Shown here: positions 17,933 to 26,306 of the stretch, one piece after another | Layout of the letters: every line of letters starts with the position of its first letter | Position numbering within the stretch: position 1 is the stretch's first letter | Source: Alphaproteobacteria bacterium | GTDB lineage: Bacteria; Pseudomonadota; Alphaproteobacteria; UBA6615 | DNA length: 64,000 bases | Assembly: GCA_011087645.1 (NCBI GenBank) | Contig: JAALLF010000019.1 | Location: 1 to 64,000 of the forward strand | Direction: 5' to 3' | Program-made: the position numbers and the translations under genes | Notes under the pieces: generated by a model | What the model saw: only the letters and a program-made list of their open reading frames with translations | Told to the model about the DNA's origin: nothing | Database searches by the model: none

Positions 17933-18898
17933 ATGGTTTCCCTGGCGGTCGCTCCCCCTGATGATTTTGCCTTCGAAGCGGTTCCCGGCGCGCGCCGCGA
18001 TTGGGACCGGTTGATCGGGCGAATTGGGCAATCGAGCCTCGAACAATCCTGGGCCTATGGCGACGCGGTGGCGGCCTCCCAAGGCGCCGCGGTGACCCGC
18101 CTTATCATCCGCAACGGTGGCCGGCCGGTCGCACTTGTTCAAGGCTTCCGCACTCGTGACGTTAAACTCGCCAGCGTCAATCGCATTCTGCGCGGGCCGC
18201 TCTGGTTGGATGACCTTTCAGACGCGCAACGCCTGGAGGCCTGCCGGTTGATCCGGCGTGAATTTCGGGCGCGGCGTCGCGACCTGTTGTTCTGGCTGCC
18301 CGAACTGCCCGACACGGTGGACAGCCGGCGGTTCATGGGCGCGCTGGGGATGCGGCGCATGGTTACTGGTTACAGCACCGTGTGGCTCGATATTCGCCCC
18401 GATGAAGACCAGCTGCGGCGCGGCCTCAAGGGTAAATGGCGCAACGCCTTGGTGTCGGGCGAAAAAGCCGGGCTGCGGGTCCGCGCCGTGGAGCGCAACC
18501 GGGCCCTTGAAGAGGCGATGACCACCTATGACCGGTTCCGCCGCAACCGGCGCTTCATCGGCCCGCCGGCCGATCTCATCCGGCAAATGCACGCCGGCGC
18601 CGGTAAGGCCGGACATGTGCGGGTGTGGGAGGCGTTTCACGGTAAGGTCGCGGTTGCTGGTATTGCCATGGTTCGCCACGGCGTCAGCGCCACCTATCTG
18701 GCCGGCTGGACCGGCGAAGAGGGCCGCGACGGCAACGCCCATAATCTGCTGCTCTGGCGCGCCATCACCGAGTTGCGCGGCGGCGGCACCGATTGGCTCG
18801 ATCTGGGCGGCGTGGACACGCAAACGTCGCCCGGCATCGCCCGCTTCAAGCTCGGCCTTGGCGGTGAGATCGCAACACTGAGCGGGACATATTTGTAG
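17933..18898 (+). CDS. GNAT/FemAB-like acyltransferase
   Basis: A 321-residue protein of the BioF2-like / FemAB-related GNAT group. These join acyl or aminoacyl groups in cell-surface or exopolysaccharide assembly. Recognisable blocks are SSLEQSWAYGDAVA near the start, RGPLWLDD, GKWRNALVSGEKAGL and the C-terminal YLAGWTGEEGRDGNAHNLLLW followed by LDLGG. The frame is open from 17843, but that extension would overlap the divergent small gene. ATG 17933 (or GTG 17930) begins at the conserved region. The acceptor substrate is unknown. Confidence 0.78.
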   Translation: MVSLAVAPPDDFAFEAVPGARRDWDRLIGRIGQSSLEQSWAYGDAVAASQGAAVTRLIIRNGGRPVALVQGFRTRDVKLASVNRILRGPLWLDDLSDAQRLEACRLIRREFRARRRDLLFWLPELPDTVDSRRFMGALGMRRMVTGYSTVWLDIRPDEDQLRRGLKGKWRNALVSGEKAGLRVRAVERNRALEEAMTTYDRFRRNRRFIGPPADLIRQMHAGAGKAGHVRVWEAFHGKVAVAGIAMVRHGVSATYLAGWTGEEGRDGNAHNLLLWRAITELRGGGTDWLDLGGVDTQTSPGIARFKLGLGGEIATLSGTYL

Positions 18899-19073
18899 GA
18901 TTGCCTCTGTGGCGCGAGCCGAAATAGGCTAGACGCGATGCGCCGGAAACGTCGTGCGCGACTTATCTGTAGCTGTCGAGCTTCGCTCTTAACCTGAGGC
19001 GCAATCTCCCATACTGTTGGTATCGGACGCGTACCCGTTTGCCGATAACCAACTTTGGAGAGGAGTAAAAGTT

Positions 19074-19934
19074 ATGTCCTTAGTCAAGTTCATACCGGAT
19101 CCGAATTTTGATGATTACCAAGAGGTGTTCAAGGATAACTACAAGTTGGAACGGCGCGACGATGGCGTGATTTTGGTTCAGGCCCATACAGCCGGCGGGC
19201 CCATCCAGTTGAGCGTCGAAAATCACCGTTCCGTGGCGCAGGTCTTCAAGACCGTCGGCGCCGACCCGGAAAATGAAATCATGATCTTCACCGGCACCGG
19301 CGACGATTTCATGATGGAACCCGATCCCGAGGGCTTCAAAATTGAAGCCGAAAACCTGAACTACTGGGCCTACGAATACGCCTTCAAGGACGGTAGGGTG
19401 AATTTAAACGCGCTGATGAACGACCTCGAAATTCCTACCATCGGCGTCCTCAACGGCCCCGGCTTTCACACCGAGCTGTGCCTGATGTGCGACCTGACAA
19501 TCTGCAGCGAAGACACGGTCATCTACGACCTGCACTACGATATCGGCTCGGTGCCGGGCGACGGCATTAATGTGTGTTTCCAGGAATTGCTCGGCACCAA
19601 GCGGGCGGCCTATGCGTTACTGACCGGCGAAGCGATCAATGCCCAGCAGGCGCTGGAATGGGGCATGGTCAACGAGGTGGTGCCGCGCGAGAAAATGCTC
19701 GAGCGCGCCTATCAACTGGCCGACCAGATCATGACCCAGCCGCGCACCACACGGCGCATGACCACGCAAGTCATCCGGCGGCCGTGGAAGCGCAGAATGA
19801 CCGAGGATTTCGATGCCGGCCTAGCCATGCAGATGTTCAGCCAAGTCGCCGCGGAAAGCAGCCACCATGGCGAGCGCCATATCTCCGACGTCATCGCCTA
19901 TGTCAGGAAAGGCAAGAAAAACAATTTCGACTAG
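19074..19934 (+). CDS. Crotonase-fold protein, 6-oxocamphor-hydrolase-like
   Basis: A 286-residue crotonase. Its order of motifs (LERRDDGVILVQAHT, then DIGSVPGDGINV, LLTGEAINAQQALEWGMVNEV and PRTTRRMTTQVIRRPWKRRM) recalls 6-oxocamphor hydrolase more than ordinary enoyl-CoA hydratases. That enzyme cleaves a carbon-carbon bond in cyclic diketones. The His in NGPGFHTEL lies at the oxyanion-hole region. Assignment is from remembered family similarity, so hydrolase activity is inferred. A GGAGAGGAG ribosome site selects ATG 19074 over an upstream in-frame start. No camphor genes are adjacent. Confidence 0.75.
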   Translation: MSLVKFIPDPNFDDYQEVFKDNYKLERRDDGVILVQAHTAGGPIQLSVENHRSVAQVFKTVGADPENEIMIFTGTGDDFMMEPDPEGFKIEAENLNYWAYEYAFKDGRVNLNALMNDLEIPTIGVLNGPGFHTELCLMCDLTICSEDTVIYDLHYDIGSVPGDGINVCFQELLGTKRAAYALLTGEAINAQQALEWGMVNEVVPREKMLERAYQLADQIMTQPRTTRRMTTQVIRRPWKRRMTEDFDAGLAMQMFSQVAAESSHHGERHISDVIAYVRKGKKNNFD

Positions 19935-20073
19935 TATCGCTAGCGGAAACCGAGATTTCCGAAGGTCTTAACGCGCTCGCTGTGGTGCGGATGGAGAGGT
20001 GTGCATCGGCGCGGCGGCCCGGAGGGCGCCTGGGTGGCGAACTGGTAACGCCGTGCGGGACTTATTTGTCAGC

Positions 20074-20784
20074 CTAGGGCAATTCAAATGGCAAGTGGAA
20101 ATGCTCTATCCGCTCTATCCGATCATTTCGGAAGTAGATTGTAACGCGCGAATAAAACGGTTCCGCGATTGGGGTATACCAAACTTGGTCCTTTAGTCCG
20201 GTAAACTGCCAGCCGTCGTTGGCGAGTATTAGGTCTCGATAATCCGGATCGTTTTTTTTGAATTCGCCACGACGCATTTCGCGGAATTTTTGCTCTCCGA
20301 CGACGAAGTTTCCCACGGATACTTCGAACTCCGTATCGAAATTTGCGATGGCATCGAAAACTGTGTCTCGGGCCATACCAACTTCTATGCTGCGATCTAA
20401 CCGCACCATTTCCTGATTTTTGATCTTTAAATCTTTCGGTGCCGTTGGTGCGATGTCGTATTCAGGCCATTTGTTGGAAACCAAATGATCGTCAAATTCG
20501 ATACGCAAGGGCTGTGGGTACCCTCCGATCCATACCACAATCCCGGCTTCGTTTGGGAATAGGGTAGCAAGGTCAGAGTCGCTCGGACTGTCGATATACT
20601 GCTCTTCATAAACAACCGGGTTAGGCCAATTTCCGTTCGCCCTTAGCGCGTTCAGAGCCTCGAGTTTCGGCTGTCCGATGGAGAGCGGCCCATAGTCGCC
20701 CAATCTGATCTCGCTTTTACACCCAGCCAAGGCTATGAGCGCCACTAACAGAACGATACCTCGCCGCGCCAATCTGTTCCGCAT
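20074..20784 (-). CDS. Hypothetical lipoprotein
   Basis: A 236-residue protein with a basic start, hydrophobic core and lipobox ALAGC (Cys22), so it should be lipid-anchored. The mature part contains two similar-looking stretches on the theme DYGPLSIGQPKLEAL and DRSIEVGMARDTVF, which resemble small SmpA/OmlA-like helices. I do not recognise a family. It follows the YcxB-like gene by 26 bases, probably as one operon. Codon usage is visibly less GC-rich than the surroundings. Confidence 0.75.
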   Translation of the reverse strand: MRNRLARRGIVLLVALIALAGCKSEIRLGDYGPLSIGQPKLEALNALRANGNWPNPVVYEEQYIDSPSDSDLATLFPNEAGIVVWIGGYPQPLRIEFDDHLVSNKWPEYDIAPTAPKDLKIKNQEMVRLDRSIEVGMARDTVFDAIANFDTEFEVSVGNFVVGEQKFREMRRGEFKKNDPDYRDLILANDGWQFTGLKDQVWYTPIAEPFYSRVTIYFRNDRIERIEHFHLPFELP

Positions 20785-20810
20785 TCGATTGCCTAAGGTT
20801 GAATTAGTTG

Positions 20811-21305
20811 TTACTTCGACGGGCCAATTTTTGTCTGCAGTGTCGAGGTTAAAGCTGGCATATCAAAGCCGGTTGCGGTGACCGATTTTGGTATGATGTG
20901 AAACAATCTTGGCATTCGATAGACCAGCAAGTAATGGTCGTTCTGCCTCCATTTATGCATTTTTTCCCACTTTAAAACGCCCTGGAAGTCGTCGTTTTTG
21001 AGCCAAACGCCATCGTCCTGCAGTCGAATTTTTACCGGCTCTTGTATGGCCTTGTAGTTTCGATAGTGCCGCTTCGCGACGTACGGGGTGAGGCCGAAAT
21101 GAAACGAAAGACCGCCAATGATGCCACCGACGAGAGCTCCGATGGCTAGAAGCCAATGCGGGAATGGCAAGGTAACTGCGGCCAATGCTAGTGCGCCGCT
21201 GAGAGCCAAGTATATCAGGGCTCCCCGTTTGGTAGGATTTGAGAAGAGCAGAGTTGCTCTTACATAGTCGCGCTCAGTTATCGTAAACGTTGATTCCATA
21301 CCCAT
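20811..21305 (-). CDS. YcxB-like membrane protein
   Basis: A 164-residue protein with two hydrophobic spans (about 32-50 and 52-72) followed by a soluble C-terminal domain (IRLQDDGVWLKNDDFQGVLKWEKMHKW, then MPRLFHIIPKS). This arrangement matches the YcxB-like family, whose role is unknown. The start is MGMES; the second ATG two codons later is equally possible. It is co-directional with and just upstream of the lipoprotein gene. Confidence 0.78.
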   Translation of the reverse strand: MGMESTFTITERDYVRATLLFSNPTKRGALIYLALSGALALAAVTLPFPHWLLAIGALVGGIIGGLSFHFGLTPYVAKRHYRNYKAIQEPVKIRLQDDGVWLKNDDFQGVLKWEKMHKWRQNDHYLLVYRMPRLFHIIPKSVTATGFDMPALTSTLQTKIGPSK

Positions 21306-21444
21306 TTATACCATTATTCGGCGGATTTCTGGTGAAAAGTAACGCGCTAAGAACGATGTTGCGTAACATGCGCCAGGGCAGGGGACACGCCGGCCTTTCG
21401 TGGTAGAATAGCGCCGCATTACAATAATCCAGGGAAATGGATAG

Positions 21445-22845
21445 ATGTCCGACGCTGCTTATGCCCGTGCCGACGCCGATTCCGCGGTTGTCGCTGAATT
21501 GACCGAACTGCTCGGCGACCGCCTCAGTACGACCGCGGCGGTGCGTGAGCATCATGGCCATGGCGAGGACTATTACGCGCCTTACCCGCCCGACGCGGTG
21601 TGCTTTCCCCATTCGACTGAGGAAGTGGCGGAAATCGTCAAGATCTGCGCCGCCCACCACACGCCGGTCATCCCCTTCGGCACCGGCACCTCGGTGGAGG
21701 GCCATGTCACCGCGCCCCATGGCGGTGTGACCATCGATCTCATGCAGATGAACAACGTCATCGAGGTCAATGCCGAAGATCTCGACTGCCGGGTGCAGGC
21801 CGGCGTCACCCGCAAGCAGCTCAACGAGTATCTGCGCGACACTGGGTTGTTCTTTCCTATCGATCCCGGCGCCGACGCCTCGCTCGGCGGCATGGCGGCG
21901 ACCCGGGCCAGCGGCACCAACGCGGTGCGCTACGGCACCATGCGCGAGAACGTGTTGGGGCTGACCGTGGTCACCGCTGACGGACGCATCGTGAAGACCG
22001 GCGGGCGGGCCAAGAAATCGTCGGCCGGCTATGATTTGACCCGTATCTTTGTCGGTTCGGAAGGCACGCTCGGCGTGATCACGGAAGTCCATGTGAAGCT
22101 CTACGGCATTCCGGAAAAGATCGCCTCGGCGGTGTGTCAGTTCCCCTCGACCGCCGACGCGGTTGACAGCGTTATCCTGACCATCCAGTCGGGCATTCCG
22201 GTGGCGCGCATCGAGCTCATGGACTCGTTGATGATGGATTGGACCATCGACTATTCCAAGCTCGACGGCTACGAGGCCAAGCCAACCCTGTTCTATGAAT
22301 TTCACGGTACCGAGGCCGGGGTCGAGGAACAGACCCAGCAGGTCCGCGCGATCATCGACGATTTCGGCGGCTCGGCCTTCCAGTGGACCAGCTCAACCGA
22401 GGAACGCAACAAGCTGTGGCAGGCGCGCCACGACGTCTACCACGCCTGCATCGCGCATGAGCCAGGCAAGCAGGGCATTTCCACCGATGTATGCGTGCCC
22501 ATCTCGCGGCTTGCCGAATGCATCGCGGCGACCGAGCAAGATACCCGCGCCTCGGGCTTCGAGGCGCCGATGGTCGGCCATGTGGGCGACGGTAATTTTC
22601 ACTCAATCTTCCTGGTCGACATCCACGACGACGAGGAAATGAAACGGGCGAAAGAGTGCAACGACCGCATCGTTCAGCGGGCGCTGGCCCTGGGCGGTAC
22701 TTGCACAGGCGAACATGGCATTGGCGTCGGCAAGATCGATTTTCTGGTCGCCGAACATGGCGAGGCGGTCAGCCTGATGCGCACGATTAAGCGCGCGCTA
22801 GATCCCGACAACATCATGAACCCGGGCAAGGTGCTGCGGGTTTAA
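21445..22845 (+). CDS. FAD-linked oxidase, D-lactate/glycolate dehydrogenase type
   Basis: A 466-residue flavoprotein of the GlcD / D-lactate dehydrogenase family. The FAD_binding_4 domain runs from about 45 to 215 (PVIPFGTGTSVEGHV, GADASLGGMAATRASGTNAVRYG). The C-terminal FAD-oxidase domain ends with GEHGIGVGK and DPDNIMNPGKVLRV, both diagnostic. It oxidises a D-2-hydroxyacid and passes electrons to quinone or cytochrome. No GlcE or GlcF partner follows, so it is probably a single-subunit enzyme. A repeat hairpin separates it from the aldolase gene. Confidence 0.92.
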   Translation: MSDAAYARADADSAVVAELTELLGDRLSTTAAVREHHGHGEDYYAPYPPDAVCFPHSTEEVAEIVKICAAHHTPVIPFGTGTSVEGHVTAPHGGVTIDLMQMNNVIEVNAEDLDCRVQAGVTRKQLNEYLRDTGLFFPIDPGADASLGGMAATRASGTNAVRYGTMRENVLGLTVVTADGRIVKTGGRAKKSSAGYDLTRIFVGSEGTLGVITEVHVKLYGIPEKIASAVCQFPSTADAVDSVILTIQSGIPVARIELMDSLMMDWTIDYSKLDGYEAKPTLFYEFHGTEAGVEEQTQQVRAIIDDFGGSAFQWTSSTEERNKLWQARHDVYHACIAHEPGKQGISTDVCVPISRLAECIAATEQDTRASGFEAPMVGHVGDGNFHSIFLVDIHDDEEMKRAKECNDRIVQRALALGGTCTGEHGIGVGKIDFLVAEHGEAVSLMRTIKRALDPDNIMNPGKVLRV

Positions 22846-22849
22846 TAAA

Positions 22850-22869
22850 CCCTCTCCCAAGGGAGAGGG
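22850..22869. repeat. Short palindrome of the CCCTCTCCC/GGGAGAGGG family
   Basis: Arms 22850-22858 and 22861-22869 are exact complements. It lies five bases after the oxidase stop and could act as a transcript-stabilising or terminating hairpin, although no T-run follows. Confidence 0.7.
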
Positions 22870-22905
22870 GCTTTGCCCGGAAAATTTGGTTGAGGAGAAC
22901 ACATT

Positions 22906-23682
22906 ATGACAACCAACGTCGTACAATTGCGTGATGTGGCTTCGGTTCGCGAGGGAGTCAGCGACGCCGAGTGGCAGGCGCGGGTCGATCTCGCCGCCGC
23001 TTACCGGCTGGCCCACGAATATCGTTGGGCCGATAGCATCTATAACCACATTTCCATGCGGGTCCCCGACGAGCCCGACTTCTTCTTAATCAAGGCGCAC
23101 GAGCTGCTTTATAACGAGGTCTCGGCCTCGAACCTGGTCAAGGTCGACATGCGCAACGACGATGTGGACGAGGCCATGCACGTCAACCGGCCGGGTTTCA
23201 CTCTGCATGGTGGGCTGCTGTCGGTCCGTAAGGACGTAAACTGCTTTTATCACACCCATATTCCGGCCTGTATCGCTGTCGCCAATCAGAAGGAGGGGTT
23301 GCTGCCGGTGTCCCAGACCGCGATGACGTTCACCGACGAAATCGGCTATCACGACTATGAGGGCATCACCGAGAACCTCGAAGAACGCGAACGAATGGCC
23401 GCGAATTTGGGCGACCGGAAAGTGCTGCTGATGCGCAATCATGGGGTGGTGACCAGCGGCAAGACGGTGCGCGATGCCTTCATTCTGATGCGCGACATCG
23501 CCGATGCCTGCGAGTTGCAACTGCGCCTGCAGGCATCGGGCGCCGAGTTTGTATTACCGTCGGCCGCGGTCTTGAAGTCCTATACCGAACAGCGCAAGAC
23601 CCACAATGCAGGCCGTGGCAGCGCCGACTGGCCCGGTTTCCTGCGCCGCCTCGACCAAATCGATCCGTCCTACCGGGATTAG
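22906..23682 (+). CDS. Class II aldolase/adducin family protein
   Basis: A 258-residue zinc-dependent aldolase-fold protein. Metal ligands are visible as YHTHIP (His pair, near residue 108) and MRNHGVV near residue 181. The family includes fuculose-phosphate aldolase, ribulose-phosphate epimerase relatives and ring-opening decarboxylases. The N-terminal block AAAYRLAHEYRWADSIYNHISMRV is typical of adducin-like members. It follows the hydroxyacid oxidase on the same strand, so both may act on sugar-acid or hydroxyacid breakdown. Confidence 0.88.
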   Translation: MTTNVVQLRDVASVREGVSDAEWQARVDLAAAYRLAHEYRWADSIYNHISMRVPDEPDFFLIKAHELLYNEVSASNLVKVDMRNDDVDEAMHVNRPGFTLHGGLLSVRKDVNCFYHTHIPACIAVANQKEGLLPVSQTAMTFTDEIGYHDYEGITENLEERERMAANLGDRKVLLMRNHGVVTSGKTVRDAFILMRDIADACELQLRLQASGAEFVLPSAAVLKSYTEQRKTHNAGRGSADWPGFLRRLDQIDPSYRD

Positions 23683-23747
23683 GTAACGCTTCTGCCAAAG
23701 AGCCGCCGGTGTCTTTTTCGCCGACGCGGTAGCGGGTGCCGCCTCAT

Positions 23748-23814
23748 GATTCGACGGGCTCACCATGAGGAAATTAGAACAATAACCTCATCCTGAGCTT
23801 GTCGAAGGATGAGA
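23748..23814. repeat. Dispersed inverted repeat, TCGACGGGCTC/GAGCTTGTCGAAGG type
   Basis: Two inverted arms, TTCGACGGGCTCACCATGAGG and CCTCATCCTGAGCTTGTCGAA, flank an A/T-rich spacer. It lies between two convergent genes and may act as a bidirectional terminator. Confidence 0.78.
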
Positions 23815-23821
23815 GCGCTGC

Positions 23822-24079
23822 TCACCCCATCGCTAATTTCGCCTTCAACTCAGCCTTAAACCGCCGGTCGCGTTTCAGCGCGGTCTCCCGGCGCAGCGCG
23901 TCGCCATGGGCCAGCGGCCCCTCGCTGTGGACCAAGTGCCACGGCCCGCGACCCCGGGTGAAGCGCGCGCCATTGTTGGCATTGTGCTGGGCCAGCCGGG
24001 CGTCGATGTCCTTGGCGATGCCGGTATAGAGAATGCCCGCGTGGTTACGCAGCACGTAGACGAAATAGTCGGACGCCAT
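23822..24079 (-). CDS. GIY-YIG nuclease family protein
   Basis: An 85-residue compact GIY-YIG domain. The motif begins YFVYVLRNHAGILYTG, followed by AKDIDARLAQHN with the conserved Arg, and later the family's Glu in RRETALKRDRRFK. Small stand-alone members such as YhbQ are poorly characterised, with suggested roles in DNA processing. It starts nine bases after the slyX stop, so the two are probably one transcript. Confidence 0.9.
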   Translation of the reverse strand: MASDYFVYVLRNHAGILYTGIAKDIDARLAQHNANNGARFTRGRGPWHLVHSEGPLAHGDALRRETALKRDRRFKAELKAKLAMG

Positions 24080-24088
24080 CTGTCGTGC

Positions 24089-24313
24089 CTAATAGTGCGG
24101 CGGCGGTTGGTCGTCGGGCGGTGCGTGCGGCCCGCCGGTTCCGCCCGCCTCAAGCTCGGCGATCCGTTCGGTGAGGCGGCGCAATTGCAGGGTGAGGCCG
24201 TCGATCGCCTTGCCCTGCTCGGCGATAACGGCGGACATATCTTCGCTCACCCGTTCATGGTGGGCGAGGCGGCTCTCCAATTCCGTCAGGCGCGCTTGGG
24301 GATTGTCTGTCAT
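24089..24313 (-). CDS. slyX: SlyX family protein
   Basis: A 74-residue protein with the SlyX pattern: LTELESRLAHHERVSEDMSAVIAEQGKAID, a short heptad coiled coil, and the C-terminal proline-rich PPPHY ending. Its cellular role is unknown. The strong match in length, heptads and tail makes the family assignment secure. It overlaps in operon with the GIY-YIG gene. Confidence 0.9.
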   Translation of the reverse strand: MTDNPQARLTELESRLAHHERVSEDMSAVIAEQGKAIDGLTLQLRRLTERIAELEAGGTGGPHAPPDDQPPPHY

Positions 24314-24403
24314 TGGGGCTTCCCTGAAAAAGGTCTCCGCGCGATTATAGCGGATGGCAAGCGCGTCGCGCGGGCTAGGTAAATCAAAAAACAGGGGGCA
24401 GAT

Positions 24404-25060
24404 ATGGCGGGCACGCGTATTGGAGTGGTCTCACCGATGGCGATCGCCAGCGAGGCAGTGACGGCGGCATTTAAAGAGGATTGGCCGGCAGCCGAGGTGA
24501 TCAATCTGCTCGATGAATCGCTGTACGCCGATTTTGCCGGCGGCAAGGGGGTTACCGACGAGACCTATCGGCGCGTCGCGGCGTTGCTGAAATACAGCCA
24601 GGATAGCGGCGCCCAGGCCATCGTGTTCACCGGCTCGGTGTTCGGCCGCACCGTCGAGGCGGGCCGCGAGCCTCTCTCCGTGCCGGTGCTGACGTCGCAC
24701 GAGGCGATGATCGAAGCGGCGTTTGCGTGCGGGTCACGGTTCGGCATCCTTACCACCGCGGCCGGATCGCTACGCTGTCTGGCCGAGGATATCGAGCGCT
24801 ACGCCCAGGCCAGGGGCTTGAGCTACACCCTCACCGACCATATCGAGGACGCCGCCCGCCCGGTGATACTGGCCGGCGATATCGAGCGCCACGACGAGAT
24901 GGTCGCCGCCGCGGCGGCCAAGATGACCGACTGCGATTGCCTGTTGCTCGGCCAGTTCTCGATGGATCAAGCGGTTAAGAAGTTCGCCGACATACCCGGC
25001 CGTCCGGTGTTAACTCCGCCGCGCACGGCGGTGGCGAAGTTGAGAGAGTTGGCGGGTTAG
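24404..25060 (+). CDS. Asp/Glu racemase superfamily protein lacking the usual cysteines
   Basis: A 218-residue protein of the Asp/Glu/hydantoin racemase and arylmalonate decarboxylase superfamily (GTRIGVVSPM start, VINLLDESL, TSHEAMIEAA, RFGILTTAA, RPVLTPPRTAV). Active members use one or two cysteines. At the first position the sequence is FTGSVFG, and at the second it is LLLGQFSM in place of LGCT, so neither cysteine is present. It may be a non-racemising relative with another chemistry or a binding protein. A GGGGG ribosome site precedes ATG 24404. Confidence 0.8.
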   Translation: MAGTRIGVVSPMAIASEAVTAAFKEDWPAAEVINLLDESLYADFAGGKGVTDETYRRVAALLKYSQDSGAQAIVFTGSVFGRTVEAGREPLSVPVLTSHEAMIEAAFACGSRFGILTTAAGSLRCLAEDIERYAQARGLSYTLTDHIEDAARPVILAGDIERHDEMVAAAAAKMTDCDCLLLGQFSMDQAVKKFADIPGRPVLTPPRTAVAKLRELAG

Positions 25061-25063
25061 GAA

Positions 25064-25112
25064 CCCTCTCCTTCGGGAGAGGGTGGCGAGCAGAAGCGAG
25101 CCGGGTGAGGGG
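25064..25112. repeat. CCCTCTCC/GGAGAGGG repeat with trailing unit
   Basis: A CCCTCTCC-TTCG-GGAGAGGG hairpin at 25064-25083, followed by TGGCGAGCAGAAGCGAGCCGGG-like trailing sequence that recurs at 40256-40308. It lies directly after the racemase-like gene and could act as its transcript end. Confidence 0.75.
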
Positions 25113-25186
25113 ACAATAAGGGCGCAGGTCCTACGTAGATCCTGCCGCACATAGCAAAGCAATCACCTATGTAGTGTGCTGGAATT

Positions 25187-25300
25187 CCTCGTCCTTCGAG
25201 ACACTCGCTGCGCGAGCCCTCAGGATGAGGAATTCAGTTAGGTTTTCACAAATCCTCATCCTGAGGAGCCGCCCAGAAGGCGGCGTCTCGAAGGGTGAGG
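25187..25300. repeat. Two TCGAGA/CTCATCCTGAG repeat units
   Basis: Two neighbouring copies: a hairpin whose outer arms carry GAATTCCTC and GAGGAATTC (25182-25236) and a second in inverted sense ending TCTCGAAGGGTGAGG. It lies between convergent genes. The rest of 25061-25319 shows nothing recognisable. Confidence 0.8.
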
Positions 25301-25319
25301 GTGACGCGCCGTGCTCGCT

Positions 25320-26306
25320 TTAAGCGCCCGCGACTTCCTTCGCCTTTGCTACGATGTGCTCGGCCGTAATCCGATATTCGGCTTCCATCGGTTCGGCATA
25401 AGGCACCGGGATGCGTGGCGCGCCGATGCGGCGCACATGGGTTTTGAGCGCGTCGCTCATGTTTTCCGCCACGTCGGCGGCGACCTCGGCGCCGAAGCCG
25501 CCGACTTGGACCGCTTCCTGCGCGACCAGCAACCGCCCTGTTTTGGCGACCGAGGTGTAGACCGCGTCCTTGTCCCACGGCCACAGGCTGCGCAGGTCGA
25601 TGACCTCGGCGTTAATGCCATCGGCCGCCAATAGTTCAGCCGCTTCGGCGGCGATCAGCGCCATCTTCGACCAGGTGACGATGGTCAGGTCGCTACCCTC
25701 GTTGACGATGCGCGCCTTGCCGATGGGCATCACCGCCTCGGGATCGTCGGTCACCTCGCCGGTGGCGGCCATTAGTTCCTTGTGCTCCATGAAGACCACC
25801 GGATCGTCGCAGCGGATCGCCGCCTTGAGCAAGCCCTTGGCGTCGCCCGGGGTCGCCGGCGCGATGACGACGAGGCCCGGCGTGTGCACGTACCACGCTT
25901 CTGTTGATTGCGAGTGCTGCGCGGCGCCGCCCTTGCGCGCGCCAATCATCTGACGGACCACCAGGGGCACGCGCGCCTGTCCGCCGAACATGTAGCGGAT
26001 TTTCGCGGCTTGATTGACCAATTCATCGACCGCGCACATGGCAAAGTCGGCCATGCGCAGGTCGGCGACCGGCCTGGTGCCGGCGACCGCCGCGCCAACA
26101 GCGGCGCCCATGATGGTGTTCTCGGAAATCGGCGTGTTGACGATGCGCTTGGGCCCGAACTCGTCGATTAGTTGGTAATACTGGCTGCCGCTGGTGCCGC
26201 CATGGGCGGTGCTGAGATCCTCGCCGAGCGCCCACACCAGCGGGTCGCGGCGCATCTCTTCGGCCAGCCCGATGCGGACGGCGTCGCCCTGGTTCATTTC
26301 GCTCAT
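25320..26306 (-). CDS. 2-oxoacid/acetoin dehydrogenase E1 component, beta subunit (pair A)
   Basis: A 328-residue E1-beta-type transketolase-like protein. It carries DLSTAHGGTSGSQYY, TPISENTIMGAAVGAA, the pyrimidine-domain acidic residue region and the C-terminal transketolase domain VIDLRSLWPWDKDAV. It pairs with an alpha subunit to decarboxylate a 2-oxoacid or cleave acetoin using thiamine diphosphate. Its start overlaps the alpha stop by ATGA, so an alpha-beta heterotetramer is expected. No E2 or E3 gene is nearby. Confidence 0.9.
   Translation of the reverse strand: MSEMNQGDAVRIGLAEEMRRDPLVWALGEDLSTAHGGTSGSQYYQLIDEFGPKRIVNTPISENTIMGAAVGAAVAGTRPVADLRMADFAMCAVDELVNQAAKIRYMFGGQARVPLVVRQMIGARKGGAAQHSQSTEAWYVHTPGLVVIAPATPGDAKGLLKAAIRCDDPVVFMEHKELMAATGEVTDDPEAVMPIGKARIVNEGSDLTIVTWSKMALIAAEAAELLAADGINAEVIDLRSLWPWDKDAVYTSVAKTGRLLVAQEAVQVGGFGAEVAADVAENMSDALKTHVRRIGAPRIPVPYAEPMEAEYRITAEHIVAKAKEVAGA

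Noticed and set aside
21274..22305. A 343-codon minus-strand frame
   Set aside because: Opposite the FAD-linked oxidase; no family features.
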